Shown here one piece after another: positions 42,964 to 53,102 of a stretch of 64,000 nucleotides of DNA (the first letter of the stretch is position 1; the number at the start of each line of letters is the position of its first letter). The stretch lies in NCBI RefSeq assembly GCF_009728995.1, contig NZ_VTZW01000006.1:62001-126000 (forward strand). Direction: 5' to 3'. Below the pieces are notes generated by a model. The model searched no databases. It had not been told where the DNA came from and saw only the letters and a list, made by a program, of their open reading frames with translations. The position numbers and the translations under genes are program-made. This DNA comes from Streptomonospora sp. PA3 (lineage in GTDB: Bacteria > Actinomycetota > Actinomycetes > Streptosporangiales > Streptosporangiaceae).

Positions 42964-45900
42964 TCAGTGCCCGCCGTGGGAGTTCAGGCGTCCGGCCGCC
43001 CTGTCGATGGCCGTCTCGACGGCGCCCACGCGGTCGGCCAGGAGCCCCACCGCCCCGACGGCGCGCGTCAGCGGGTCGTCGCCGTCACCGCCCAGGGCCT
43101 TGGCGCGCCGGTAGGCGGCCTTGACCTCCTCCCAGCGCCGGGCCTGCTCGGCGGTGAGCGTGCCGCGCAGCTCGGCGAGCTTGAGCAGGTTGGCCTCGGC
43201 GCCGGAGGTGAGCGTCTGCGCCTCGCCCAGGTAGTGGTCGTCGATCGCCGCCTCGAGCTCGGCGTCGTTCATCACCGGGACGATCTTCTCGGCCAGCCGG
43301 TTCATGTTGCGGTAGGAGCCCTGCAACCGGAACGGCGGCTCGGTGCGGGACTCCTCGGCCTGGGCCGCCGAGGCGATGTAGGCCTGGTTGGCGGCCAGCA
43401 CCACCTCCTGCACCCGCACCAGCTTGGCCAGCACCGCCTGGATCTGCTCCAGCTCCACCCGGGAGTAAGGATGGGAGAGCTGGTCGGCGCGCACCGAGTC
43501 GTCGCCCCTGGCCATGCGCACCAGCAGCTCGACATCACCGCGCTCGCGCGATGAGAGCGGAGCCAGCACCGGGTTGGACGTCAGCGCGTTCTCGATGTAG
43601 CTCAGCGCGAACAGCTCGTCCCGGCCGGAGAGCACGTCGCCCAGGTTGTAGACGTCGGCGCGGTTGGCGAGCATGTCGGGCACGCGGAACCGGCTGCCCT
43701 GCTCGGTGTAGGGGTTGCCGGCCATGCACACCGCGAACCGCTTGCCCCGCAGGTCGTAGGTGCGGGTGCGGCCCTCCCACACGCCCTCGATCCGCCGCTG
43801 GCCGTCGCACAGCGAGATGAACTTCTGCAGCAGCTCGGGGTTGGTGTGCTGGATGTCGTCCAGGTACAGCAGCGCGTTGGAGCCCATCTCCAGCGCGAAC
43901 CCGATCTTCTCGACCTCCTGGCGCGCGGTGGCGTCCGGCGCGTCGGCCGGGTCCAGCGAGGTCACCGCGTGCCCCAGCGCGGGGCCGTTGACCTTCACGA
44001 ACACCAGACCCAGCCGGTCGGCCACGTACTCCATCAGCGTGGTCTTGCCGTAGCCGGGCGGGGAGATGAGCAGCAGCAGCCCGCTCTGGTCGGTGCGCTT
44101 GTCGTCGCCCGCCGCGCCGATCTGCTTGGCCAGGTTGTCGCCGATCAGCGGCAGGTACACCTCGTCCAGCAGCCGGTTGCGCACGAACCCGCTCATCACC
44201 GAGGGGCGGTACTCCTCCAGCCGCAGCCGGGAGCGCTCGCGCGCCAGCAGCTCGTGCCGGCGCCGCTGGTAGTCGCGGAAGGCCGGGACCCGCTCGGTGC
44301 GGAAGCGGCGCACGCGCGCCAGGGTCTCGTCCAGCCGGAGCCGCATTCGGCGGTCGGCGACGCGGGGATGGGCCCCCAGCAGCCCGGTGACCTCGGTGCT
44401 CAGTTCGGCCGCGGAGTCGCGGCGGTCCACCGCCGTACCGCACAGCTCGATCGCCACCGCCTCGGCGAGGTCGGGACCGGCGTCGGCGCCCGCCGAGGCC
44501 AGGTAGGACTCCAGCCACGCCGTCACCAGCTGATGGCGCGCGGCCAGGTCGGCGCCCAAGGAGCGGAGATCGCGCTCGAACTCCTGCTGCGAGGCCGCGG
44601 CGGTGCCGCTCAGCGCGCGGCGGAACCGGTCCAGCAGCGTGCGCGCCTGGGCTCCGGTGACGAAACCGCCGCCGCGGGCCAGCTCCTCGAACAGGTACTC
44701 CCCCGCCAGCCCGGACCCGCCGCCGGACTCCGCGTCCGCGGCACCGTCCCCGATCGCGTGCCCCAGTCCCGCCTCGGCGAGGAACGCCGCCACGGCGTCC
44801 TCCAGTTCGGCGCACAGGCCGCCGATCGCCGGGGAGCGGTGCCCGCCGAAGGCGTCGCGTGCGCGCGCGAGCGAGGCCGCCCGGGTGGACCAGGCCGCCT
44901 TGGCCTCCCGCGCGGCGCCGAACGCCCAGAACAGCTGGGCGGCCGAGCGGGCCGGCGCGGGGTAGCGCAGCAGGTCCGCGCCCGTATGCAGGCGCAGCAG
45001 GGCCGCCAGCAGCAGCGCGGCGTCGTGGTCGTGGACCCCGCGCTCATAGCCCTCGTCGTAGCGCTCCTCGGCCGCCGCGCGCACCAGCGGCAGCAGCCCG
45101 GCGGCGGCGTCGTCCTCGCCCCGGGCCGCCGCCCGGTGCAGTTCGGCCGCCGAGACCGGGCCGGCGCCCGCCTCGGCGTCGGCCAGGATCGACACCGCCA
45201 GGTACTCGGCGCGGTAGACCTGCGGGCTCTCCGACACCACGGACTGCTCCCACAGCGGGCGCGTGGCCAGGAAGTCCGGGTCGGTCACCGGCGCGCGGAA
45301 GTCGGTGCCGGTGATACTCAGCGACATCGCGCCGTCGCCGGGCACCAGGGTCAGCTCCAGCGGCTGGGTGTTGACGGCGAAGCGGTGCCGGCCCAGCCGG
45401 ATGGCGTCGCCGCCGTCGTAGAGGTCGACGCGGTCGCGCAGCGCCCGCCCGGCCTCCTCGCGCGCGGCCTTGAGCCGTCCCTCCAGCTCCTCGGCGCGCA
45501 CCGTCTCGCCCAGCTCGCGCAGCTCCGCGGCGCTGGAGCGCAGCCGCGCCACCATCGCGTCGGAGGCGAAGTAGGTGTTGACCTCCTCCAGCGAGTCCAG
45601 GCCCGCCACGCGGCGGGCGACGGTGGCCAGCACCCGCTCGGCCGACTCCGCGATCCGCTCCGCGCGGCGCGCCCGCTGGTCGAGCAGCGCCTGCTTGCGG
45701 GCGGAGAACGCCTCGTAGACGTCGTCGCGCTTGGCGGCCAGCTCACCGAGGAAGTCGTCGAACTCCGCGAACCGCGATTCCAGGTTCTCCAGCTGCAGCA
45801 TCAGCCGGCCCAGTTGCTCGTCGCACTTGGCGGGGCTGTCGGCGGCCGCGAGCGCGCCGGTGACGGCCTGGCCCAGCAGTGCGAACTCGGCGGCGAACTC

Positions 45901-48015
45901 CGCACGCCCCTCGGCGTCCAGCAGCTCGCCGCGGCGGGCCTCCAGGGTGGCGCGCGCCCGGTTGACGCCGCCCAGCACCTCGCCGATGCGCTCCAGGATC
46001 GCGGTGCGCACGCGGGCGTCGGCGATCTCCAGCGAGCCGACGACCTCGGTGACGATCTCCAGGCCCTCGGTCTGCTCGGTGATGCGCTCGCGCACCGGTT
46101 CGGCCTCGGCCGCGGCGGTGATGGCCTCGGCGTCGGCGACGAGCCGGTCGACCTCGGCGTGGTAGGCGCTGAAGGCGTCCTCGCCCTGCAGGAACTCCAC
46201 GGCCCGCCGGCCGGCCGACCCCAGTTCCCCGGTCAGCGAGGACTCCAGCTCCCCGACGCGGTCGGTGTCGATGTAGCGCATCTCCCGCAGTGTGACCAGG
46301 TGCCCCTGGGCGCGGCGCAGCTCGGCCAGCCGGCCCACCCACGCCTCGGCCGAGCGCGGCGTCTCGCCGCGCGAGCGCCGCACCAGCGAGGCGACGTGCT
46401 CGGCCGCCTCCTCCAGCGCGCGCTCGGCCTGCAGGGTCAGCGCCTGGACCTTCTCGAACTCGTCGAGGACCTGTTCGGCGGTGGCGCGGACGTCGGCCAG
46501 CGGCGCGTGCACGTCGCCCAGTTCCGGGTCGTCCAGCCAGGGGTAGTGGTCGAACACCCGCCGGCAGTTGGCGATCAGCGCCTCGAAGACGGCCGTGGAG
46601 GGGGTCATCTCCTCGACCATGCGCGCCACCGACAGGCAGTCGGAGACGCCCCGCACCAGCTCGGCGTTGCCGACCCGCTCCAGCGGCCCGGTGCCCACCG
46701 GCTGGGCGGCGGCGTAGTCGTCGGAGACGTACGGCGTCTGCCACACCTGCATGGGGTGCACCCGGGTGGGCTCCTCGGAGCCGGCGCGGAACACCACCAG
46801 GGTGCCGTCGTCGAACAGCGAGTACCCGTGGCAGGGGATCGGCGCGGCGACCTCCTTGCGGATGACGTTGTAGGGCAGCAGCAGGCTGCGGCCCTCCCGG
46901 CGGGCGTGGAAGACGTAGAGCACGTCCTCGCCGTTGGGCGAGCGCACCGCCTTCTCGAACTCCAGCTCCTCCAGCTCGGTGTCGAAGGTCTTCACCGTGC
47001 CGGTCGCCAGGTAGTAGCCGCCGGGGAAGATCACGCCCTGGTCCTCGGGCAGCCGCCGGCACGCCTGGCCGATGCCGTCCAGCCGCACCACGTCCTTGGT
47101 GCGGGTGTTGAACACCAGGTAGCGGGCCTCGGCCTCGTTGTAGGGCAGCACGCGCAGCAGGATGAGCGCGCCGATCCGGGCGTAGGAGACCTCGGCGTCG
47201 GCGAGGCTCTGCAGCGGCTCGTCGACCGGTTCGCTGTAGATGCCCTCGCCGACCTCGGTGTTGTTCTCGATCTTGACGGTGAGCGTGCCGCCCACCGTCT
47301 CGACGAACAGCTCGCCCAGGATGGAGATGTGCGGGTGGCGCCCCAGCACGTGGTCGTCGCGGGTGGCGGCGGTCCACTCGAAGTCGTAGGGCGGCGGGAA
47401 CACGTGGTCGCGCTCGCCCCGGTTGTCCAGGTAGGTGATGGCCCCGGTGGCGCCGATCTCCCAGCGCAGCACCCGCACGTCCGCGGTGCGCGGGCCGGTC
47501 TGGAAGACGGCGAGCAGCTTCTCCTCGACCCGCCGCAGCTGCATCAGCCGGGTCTCGCGGTAGTAGCGGTACAGCTCGCCGAAATCGCGCTGGAACTGCG
47601 GATCGGCCAGCAGCTCGGGCAGTTCGGCGAAGTCGGCGGTGTCGAAGCGGAAGGCGCCCGAGCCGCCCTCGGGGTCGCGGATGAAGGTGTGCAGCGAGAA
47701 CACGTCGCCCACGGCCGTCTCGGGTTTGAGCCCGATGAACACGTTGTAGCCGAAGAGCATGAACCCGTTGACCGAGATGATGTCGCGGGGGACGCAGTTG
47801 TTCTCGGTGCGGATCCGCGCCGTGCCGACCAGGGACAGCTCGTTGCCGCCGAACACCTCCACGCGGCGGCTGTTGAGAGCCTCGGCCCGGCGGGCCAGCT
47901 CCGCGGCCTGGGTGGCCAGGCGCGAGCGCAGCACCTCGTAGGTTCCGGCGTCGAGCTCGCTTCCGGTGGAGGGGTCCGCCGGGCCGGCGGACCCCTCGGT
48001 CGCGACGTCGGTCAC
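42964..48015 (-). CDS. giant AAA+ ATPase (DNA repair ATPase/DUF3686-like), 1683 aa
   Basis: GTG at 48015, 4 bases after the flotillin stop, so translationally coupled. The N-terminal part (about 50-500) is beta-rich (VEVFGGNELSLVGTARI, HPHISILGELFVETVGGTL) and matches proteins named DNA repair ATPase. A long coiled coil follows (about 520-900). A C-terminal AAA+ module holds Walker A SPPGYGKTTL (about 1320), Walker B LLYLDDIQH, sensor-1 MAGNPY and a sensor-2-like GSYRNMNRLAEKI. Only one AAA+ domain is present despite the size. It is encoded with YqiJ- and flotillin-like proteins, suggesting a membrane-linked remodelling machine rather than DNA repair (inference). Confidence 0.85.
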   Translation of the reverse strand: MTDVATEGSAGPADPSTGSELDAGTYEVLRSRLATQAAELARRAEALNSRRVEVFGGNELSLVGTARIRTENNCVPRDIISVNGFMLFGYNVFIGLKPETAVGDVFSLHTFIRDPEGGSGAFRFDTADFAELPELLADPQFQRDFGELYRYYRETRLMQLRRVEEKLLAVFQTGPRTADVRVLRWEIGATGAITYLDNRGERDHVFPPPYDFEWTAATRDDHVLGRHPHISILGELFVETVGGTLTVKIENNTEVGEGIYSEPVDEPLQSLADAEVSYARIGALILLRVLPYNEAEARYLVFNTRTKDVVRLDGIGQACRRLPEDQGVIFPGGYYLATGTVKTFDTELEELEFEKAVRSPNGEDVLYVFHARREGRSLLLPYNVIRKEVAAPIPCHGYSLFDDGTLVVFRAGSEEPTRVHPMQVWQTPYVSDDYAAAQPVGTGPLERVGNAELVRGVSDCLSVARMVEEMTPSTAVFEALIANCRRVFDHYPWLDDPELGDVHAPLADVRATAEQVLDEFEKVQALTLQAERALEEAAEHVASLVRRSRGETPRSAEAWVGRLAELRRAQGHLVTLREMRYIDTDRVGELESSLTGELGSAGRRAVEFLQGEDAFSAYHAEVDRLVADAEAITAAAEAEPVRERITEQTEGLEIVTEVVGSLEIADARVRTAILERIGEVLGGVNRARATLEARRGELLDAEGRAEFAAEFALLGQAVTGALAAADSPAKCDEQLGRLMLQLENLESRFAEFDDFLGELAAKRDDVYEAFSARKQALLDQRARRAERIAESAERVLATVARRVAGLDSLEEVNTYFASDAMVARLRSSAAELRELGETVRAEELEGRLKAAREEAGRALRDRVDLYDGGDAIRLGRHRFAVNTQPLELTLVPGDGAMSLSITGTDFRAPVTDPDFLATRPLWEQSVVSESPQVYRAEYLAVSILADAEAGAGPVSAAELHRAAARGEDDAAAGLLPLVRAAAEERYDEGYERGVHDHDAALLLAALLRLHTGADLLRYPAPARSAAQLFWAFGAAREAKAAWSTRAASLARARDAFGGHRSPAIGGLCAELEDAVAAFLAEAGLGHAIGDGAADAESGGGSGLAGEYLFEELARGGGFVTGAQARTLLDRFRRALSGTAAASQQEFERDLRSLGADLAARHQLVTAWLESYLASAGADAGPDLAEAVAIELCGTAVDRRDSAAELSTEVTGLLGAHPRVADRRMRLRLDETLARVRRFRTERVPAFRDYQRRRHELLARERSRLRLEEYRPSVMSGFVRNRLLDEVYLPLIGDNLAKQIGAAGDDKRTDQSGLLLLISPPGYGKTTLMEYVADRLGLVFVKVNGPALGHAVTSLDPADAPDATARQEVEKIGFALEMGSNALLYLDDIQHTNPELLQKFISLCDGQRRIEGVWEGRTRTYDLRGKRFAVCMAGNPYTEQGSRFRVPDMLANRADVYNLGDVLSGRDELFALSYIENALTSNPVLAPLSSRERGDVELLVRMARGDDSVRADQLSHPYSRVELEQIQAVLAKLVRVQEVVLAANQAYIASAAQAEESRTEPPFRLQGSYRNMNRLAEKIVPVMNDAELEAAIDDHYLGEAQTLTSGAEANLLKLAELRGTLTAEQARRWEEVKAAYRRAKALGGDGDDPLTRAVGAVGLLADRVGAVETAIDRAAGRLNSHGGH

Positions 48016-48019
48016 CGTC

Positions 48020-50035
48020 TCACCGCTTCACGCCGTCGAGGGAGGCCACCGGGGCGTCGGCGACCCCCAGGCGCTTGGCGGCGTCGAGCAGTTCGCGCAT
48101 CTTCTCGCTGTCGGGACCGCCGGAGTTGATCAGCCGCAGCAGCACCGCCGAGATGGTGAGGTTCTTGATGTCGGCGGTGTCGACCGCGCCGAGCGCGCGG
48201 GAGACGTCCTGGGCGAAGTTCTGGGATCCGTCCATCCACGAGCCGGCCAGGGTCTGGGCGACGTCGGAGTTCTCCATGAACCCGTCGACGGCCTTGCCCA
48301 TGCCGATCGAGTTGACCATGCGGTCGAAGAACATGCCGTCGCCGCCGACGATGTTGATGTCGGCCTTCTCCAGTCCGCTGGCCAGGACCGACGCCTGGGC
48401 CTCGGCGACCTGCCGGTGCACGTCGATGCCGGCCAGGCGGATGTCCTTCTCGGTCTCCAGGCGCAGGCGGTACTCCTCGTGCTCGCGGCTGACCTCGTCA
48501 AGCGCGGCCATGGCGCCGGCCTTCTCGTTGAGGCCATCGGCCTCGGCCTTGAGCTTCTCGCGGATGCCCTCGGCCGAAGCCATCGCCTTCTCGCGCTCGA
48601 CGGCGGCCTCGGCGCGGCCGACCTTCTCGACGGCCTCGGCGTCCTGCTCGCGCACCTGGACGGCGGCCAGCCCCTCGGCGGCGGCCTCGGCCTGCAGGCC
48701 TTCGGCGAGGCGGATCTTGGCGCGGGTGTCGAGCTCGGCGGCCTGCTGGCGCGCCTCGGCCAGGGTCATCTCCTCGGCGGCCTTGTGCTTGGCGGCCTGC
48801 TCCGCGGCCTCGGCGGCCTTGATGTCCTTGACCAGGTTCTCCTGGGCCTCGGCCTCGGCGTGGATGACGGTGGCCTGGCGCTCGCGCTCGGCCTCCTCGA
48901 CCGCGCGCAGCCGCTTGATGTTCTCCTCCTGCTCGGCGACGGTCTTCTCGACGGCGACGCGTTCGCGCACCACCTCGGCGACCTCGCGCCGCTCGCCCTC
49001 GACCTCCTTCTCCTTGGCGATGGTGGCCAGTTCGGTCTCGCGGTCGCGGCCGATGACCTCCAGCATCCGGTCCTTCTCGATGCGCTCGCTCTCGATGGAG
49101 ATGACGCGCTCGCGGTTCTTCTCGGCCACGGCGATCTCGCGCTGCTGGTTCTCGCGCTGGACGCCCAGCTGCTCGTCGGTGCGGATGTGGGCGGCCTGGG
49201 CCTTGAGGCGCTCCTCGGCCTGCACGCGCTGGGTTTCGGCCTCCTCGCGGGCCTTGAGCGTCTCGATCTCGCGCGAAGCCTTGGCCTCGGCCTCCTCGCG
49301 GCGGCGGCGCAGCTCCTCGCGCGCCTCCATCGCCTCGGTGCGCTGGCGGTCCTTCTCCTTGGCCTCGTCCTGCTCCAGCAGGTGCGTGCGCTCGTTCTTC
49401 GGCTTGGTCAGCTCGGTGATCTTGAGGATGCCCTGGGCGTCGAGGATGTTGTCGGAGTCGAGCTGCTCCTTGGGCGTCTGCTCCAGGTAGTCGATGGCGG
49501 CGTCGTCGAGCACGTAGCCGTTCAGGTCCTGGCCGATGACCTCCATGATCCGGTCGCGGAACTCCGCGCGGCGGGTGTAGAGGTCCTCGAAGTCGAAGTG
49601 CTTGCCGACGGTCTTCAGCGCCTCGGAGAACTTGGCGCTGAAGAGGTCCTGCAGCTTGTCCTGGCTGCTGGCGTTCTCGACCCCGATCAGCTTGGCCACC
49701 CGCAGCACGTCGTCGGTGGTGGGGTTGACGCGGACGAAGAACTTGATGCTGATGTCGGCGCGGATGTTGTCCTTGCAGATCAGGCCGTCGGTGCCGCTGC
49801 GCTCCAGCTCCATGGTCTTGACGGAGATGTCCATGGTCTCGGCCTTGTGCAGGACCGGCAGGACCACGGCACCGGTGAAGGTGACGTCGACCTTGCGGAC
49901 CTTGGAGACGATCAGCGCCTTGCCCTGCTCGACCTTGCGGAACAGGCGGGCGATCGTGAAGACCAGGCCGATGACGATCAGCAGCGCGACGGCGAGCAGT
50001 ACGCCTGCTCCGGTGGTGATGGTGCTCGTATCCAT
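48020..50035 (-). CDS. flotillin/YqiK-like SPFH protein
   Basis: 671 aa. One N-terminal membrane helix (VLLAVALLIVIGLVFTIARLF, about 12-32) is followed by an SPFH domain (about 45-200: RKVDVTFTGAVVLPVLHKAE, TDGLICKDNIRADISIKFFVRV, LNGYVLDDAAIDYLE). A very long Glu/Ala-rich coiled coil (about 225-570) and a flotillin tail follow (LAGIDVHRQVAEAQASVLAS, GGDGMFFDRMV). Flotillins oligomerise into membrane cages and microdomains. ATG at 50035. It pairs with the YqiJ-like protein as in E. coli YqiJ-YqiK. Confidence 0.92.
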   Translation of the reverse strand: MDTSTITTGAGVLLAVALLIVIGLVFTIARLFRKVEQGKALIVSKVRKVDVTFTGAVVLPVLHKAETMDISVKTMELERSGTDGLICKDNIRADISIKFFVRVNPTTDDVLRVAKLIGVENASSQDKLQDLFSAKFSEALKTVGKHFDFEDLYTRRAEFRDRIMEVIGQDLNGYVLDDAAIDYLEQTPKEQLDSDNILDAQGILKITELTKPKNERTHLLEQDEAKEKDRQRTEAMEAREELRRRREEAEAKASREIETLKAREEAETQRVQAEERLKAQAAHIRTDEQLGVQRENQQREIAVAEKNRERVISIESERIEKDRMLEVIGRDRETELATIAKEKEVEGERREVAEVVRERVAVEKTVAEQEENIKRLRAVEEAERERQATVIHAEAEAQENLVKDIKAAEAAEQAAKHKAAEEMTLAEARQQAAELDTRAKIRLAEGLQAEAAAEGLAAVQVREQDAEAVEKVGRAEAAVEREKAMASAEGIREKLKAEADGLNEKAGAMAALDEVSREHEEYRLRLETEKDIRLAGIDVHRQVAEAQASVLASGLEKADINIVGGDGMFFDRMVNSIGMGKAVDGFMENSDVAQTLAGSWMDGSQNFAQDVSRALGAVDTADIKNLTISAVLLRLINSGGPDSEKMRELLDAAKRLGVADAPVASLDGVKR

Positions 50036-50357
50036 CAGGCGGTGTTCTCTTTCATCCTGGGGGAGTCGGACGCCGGGGCACCCGCCTCCCGGCGGGCGGC
50101 GCCGACCGCGGGCCGCGGGTGCCGCGTGCGCAGCGGGTGGAAGCGGAGTCGGCGGATGGGGGATCGGCCGGCGCCGCACCCCTCCCGGCCGCGGCGCCGA
50201 TGTGATGGGTAGGACGCCGGCCGGGCGGAGCGGGTTCCGACCGGACGGCCCTCGGCGCGGGCGTGCGCGGCCGAGGCCGGTGGAGCGGACGAGCGGGCGG
50301 GTGAGGACGCGGTGCGGGTGCCGGGTGCGGGCGGTGCCGCGGCCCGGCCGGGAGGGG
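50036..50357. other. intergenic region between the LLM and flotillin genes
   Basis: 322 bp, very GC-rich. A separate flotillin promoter could lie here; none was recognised. No gene or strong hairpin seen. Confidence 0.35.
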
Positions 50358-51230
50358 TCAGTCGATCAGAGGGCGGACCTCGGCGGCGGCGAAGCGCACG
50401 AAGCCCTCGGGATCGGGCTCGTCGGCGGTGGGCTGGAGGACCACGGTGTGCGCCCCCGCCTGTGCGCGGCGGCGGACGGCCTCGGCCACCGCTGCCGCGT
50501 CGCCGGACACCGCCACCTCCGGCACCGAGGCCATGCCTTCGCGTTCCAGCTCGGCGCGCAGCCGCTCGTCGGCTCCCGGACCGGTGGCAGCGAGCAGGTA
50601 GGACACCACCCGGTGGTCGTCGGTCCGCCCCGCTTCGGCGCGGCCTTCGTCGATCAGCCGGCGCGCCTCGCGCACGCGGTCGGGTCCGGCTCGGGCGTCC
50701 AGGACGGTGCCGTCGGCGCAGCGCCCCGCCAGCCCGACGGTGCGCGGCCCTCGTGCGCCGGCGAGCAGGCGGGGGGCGGTCGCGGGCGGCCAGTCGAGGG
50801 CGACGTCGTCGAGGCGGATGTAGCGGCCCTCGGTGGTCAGCCGCTCGCCCCGCAGCAGCGCCCGCAGCGCCGTGACGTGCTCCTCCAGCAGGGTCAGCGG
50901 CGACGACGCCTTCGCCCCGACCTGCGCCATCCACTCCTGGATGCCGTGGCCGACGGCCAGCGTGACGCGGTCGGGGAACAGGCGGTGCAGGGTGGCCGCC
51001 TCCATGGCGGTCAGGGCGACGTTGCGCAGCGGCACCGGGAGCAGGCCCACCCCCACCCGCAGCCGCTCGGTCCAGGCCAGCGCCGCGGACGCGGTGGCGA
51101 TCCCGCTCTCCAGGAAGCAGTCCTCCCACAGCCACAGCTCCTCCAGCCCCGCCTCGTCGGCGGTGCGCGCCACGGAGCGGAGGCGTTCGGGGGGCAACTG
51201 GGGGCGGAACACGGCGCCGAGTGTCGTCAT
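50358..51230 (-). CDS. LLM-class (F420-dependent type) oxidoreductase
   Basis: 290 aa. Luciferase-like monooxygenase fold: MTTLGAVFRPQLPPERL, ADEAGLEELWLWEDCF, LRVGVGLLPVPLRN, HRLFPDRVTLAVGHGI, LLAGARGPRTVGLAGRCADGTVLD and GADERLRAELE. In actinobacteria most members use coenzyme F420; the cofactor is not proven here. The substrate is unknown. It sits between the YqiJ-like and flotillin genes on the same strand, an unusual insertion in that module. Confidence 0.85.
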   Translation of the reverse strand: MTTLGAVFRPQLPPERLRSVARTADEAGLEELWLWEDCFLESGIATASAALAWTERLRVGVGLLPVPLRNVALTAMEAATLHRLFPDRVTLAVGHGIQEWMAQVGAKASSPLTLLEEHVTALRALLRGERLTTEGRYIRLDDVALDWPPATAPRLLAGARGPRTVGLAGRCADGTVLDARAGPDRVREARRLIDEGRAEAGRTDDHRVVSYLLAATGPGADERLRAELEREGMASVPEVAVSGDAAAVAEAVRRRAQAGAHTVVLQPTADEPDPEGFVRFAAAEVRPLID

Positions 51231-51321
51231 GCCGTCGTTCCTACCGCGCGCCGATCGCCGCGGGCAATGGAACCGTCGGGCCTGGGGACGACGCCGGTCG
51301 GCCGGTTGCGGCCAGGGCCCG

Positions 51322-51969
51322 TCAGGCCGATGTGCCCGGGTCGAGCGCGGGGTCGAAGGGGGTGACGCGGTACACGCCGGTTTCGGAGTCGTAGTCGAAG
51401 ATGAGCGCGGTGCTGCCCGCACTCAGCCGCTCCTCGCCGATGGTGCGGACCTCGATCAGCGACGACGAACCGTCGGCCCCGGAGATCTCGGCCTGGCCGA
51501 ACCCCTGGTCGACCCGGCCGGTGCGCACGACGCAGGTCTTGCCGACGAAGTCGGCGCCCCGCGGCTGCCGCTCGGCGGGCAGCAGCCGGCGCAGCCCCAT
51601 CACGATCGCGGCGGTGGCGCCCCAGGCGAGGATCACCGCCGCCACCAGCACGACCAGGGCGAGCGCGATCGCCAGCGGCGGCGAATCCGTCAGCGAGTCG
51701 ATCAGCACTGTCCCCACCAGACTCACGAACCAGGCCACCGCGATCATCAGCGACAGCACCACGGTCACCGGAACGCCGCCCAGGCCGAGGGCGCCCAGGG
51801 CTCCGCCGACGCCGCCGCCGGAGCCGGTGTCGAGGTCGGCGTCGCCGTCGAGCATGCCGGAGTCGGCGGCGCCCAGGACCACGAGGAACCAGTAGCCGAC
51901 GACCACCACCAGCATGAAGCTGAACAGGACGGTGGGAAACGCCAGGGAGGCTTCGAGCAGACCAGTCAT
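51322..51969 (-). CDS. YqiJ-like membrane protein with OB-fold domain
   Basis: 215 aa. Four membrane segments (TVLFSFMLVVVVGYWFLVVL, VTVVLSLMIAVAWFVSLVG, LAIALALVVLVAAVILAW and a shorter one) are followed by a cytoplasmic OB-fold-like domain (GKTCVVRTGRVDQGFGQAEI, SSSLIEVRTIGEERLSAGSTALIF). This matches YqiJ/DUF1449, the NfeD-like partner of flotillin YqiK. First gene of the flotillin operon. A Gly/Asp-rich loop (SGMLDGDADLDTGSGGG) lies between helices 1 and 2. Confidence 0.87.
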   Translation of the reverse strand: MTGLLEASLAFPTVLFSFMLVVVVGYWFLVVLGAADSGMLDGDADLDTGSGGGVGGALGALGLGGVPVTVVLSLMIAVAWFVSLVGTVLIDSLTDSPPLAIALALVVLVAAVILAWGATAAIVMGLRRLLPAERQPRGADFVGKTCVVRTGRVDQGFGQAEISGADGSSSLIEVRTIGEERLSAGSTALIFDYDSETGVYRVTPFDPALDPGTSA

Positions 51970-52181
51970 CGGTCGGTGCAGCCCTCTCCCTCGAAAACCG
52001 CGGCCACCGCGCCGGCGGCGTCCGGCACGTGGCCAATGACCTTACCGAAGAGGGTGCGCCCTCCTGCAGCCCGGTGCGCTGTCCGCAAGCGGTCAGCGGG
52101 CCGCCCGCCTGCCGCGCCCGCGTCGCGGCGAGGCCGGCGGGCGGCGGATCGGCCGTCCCCGCGCGGGACGTCTTCGCGTCC

Positions 52182-53102
52182 TCATCGGGGTCCCGCCCCG
52201 GGCGGCGCGGCCTCGGGTTCGGCGAGCCGGCGACGGGCCATGGCAAGGAACGCCCGCCCGGCAGGGCTGGTGTACCGCGGACGCGCGGCGATGACGATGC
52301 GGCGCTGCAGATCCGGCGCGGACAGCGGGACCCGCACGAGCTCGGGCGCCGCCGCGGCCGCGGACTCGGGCAGCACCGCGACCCCGATCCCCTGCAGGAC
52401 CAGTTGGCAGACGAGGCCGAGGTCGCGCGTCTCGGCGACGACGTTCGGGGTGAACCCCGACTCCCGGCAGGCGCGTTCGAGGTTGGTGCGCAGCTTGCTG
52501 CTGTGCGGGGCCGTGACGACGGGGGCGCCGCGGAGCTCCGCCAGTGACAGCGATTCCCGCTGCGCCAGCGGGTGTTCGGGATGGAGGGCGACGTCGAGGC
52601 GTTCGCGTGCGATGACGCGCGGACCCATCTCGTCGGGCAGCGGCGGGTCGGCCGGCCCCTGCCCGATGACGGCGACGTCGAGCGCGCCCCCGGCCAGCTC
52701 TTCCAGCAGGGCGTCGGTCTCCTCCTCCACCAGGGTGAGCCGGATCTGCGGGTGCCGGCGATGAAAGGCGCCCAGCAGCGCCGGTACGCGCTGGTCGGGC
52801 AGCGGCTGCACGAGACCCACTGCGAGGCTGCCGGTGAGCAGGCCGGACAGCGCCGAGATCGACTCCTTGGCGCCGGCGGCCTCGGCGAGCATCGCTCGGG
52901 CGTGCGGCAGCAGGGCCTCGCCCGCGGCGGTCAGCGCGACGGAGCGGCGGTCCCGCCGGAACAGGCGCTCGCCCAGCTCGGCTTCCAGGCGCCGGATCTG
53001 CTGGCTGACGGCAGGCTGTGCGACGCGGAACCGGTCGGCGGCCCGGGTGAAATGGCACTCCTCGGCCACCGCGACGAAGTACTCGAGCTGACGGAGCTCC
53101 AT
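52182..53102 (-). CDS. LysR family transcriptional regulator
   Basis: 306 aa. Typical LysR HTH (LRQLEYFVAVAEECHFTRAADRFRVAQPAVSQQIRRLEAELG...FRRDRRSVALTAAG), then the periplasmic-binding-like effector domain (TLVEEETDALLEELAGGALDVAVIG, GIGVAVLPESAA). Divergent from a dihydrofolate-reductase-like gene, which it probably regulates with itself. The effector is unknown. ATG at 53102. Confidence 0.92.
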   Translation of the reverse strand: MELRQLEYFVAVAEECHFTRAADRFRVAQPAVSQQIRRLEAELGERLFRRDRRSVALTAAGEALLPHARAMLAEAAGAKESISALSGLLTGSLAVGLVQPLPDQRVPALLGAFHRRHPQIRLTLVEEETDALLEELAGGALDVAVIGQGPADPPLPDEMGPRVIARERLDVALHPEHPLAQRESLSLAELRGAPVVTAPHSSKLRTNLERACRESGFTPNVVAETRDLGLVCQLVLQGIGVAVLPESAAAAAPELVRVPLSAPDLQRRIVIAARPRYTSPAGRAFLAMARRRLAEPEAAPPGAGPR

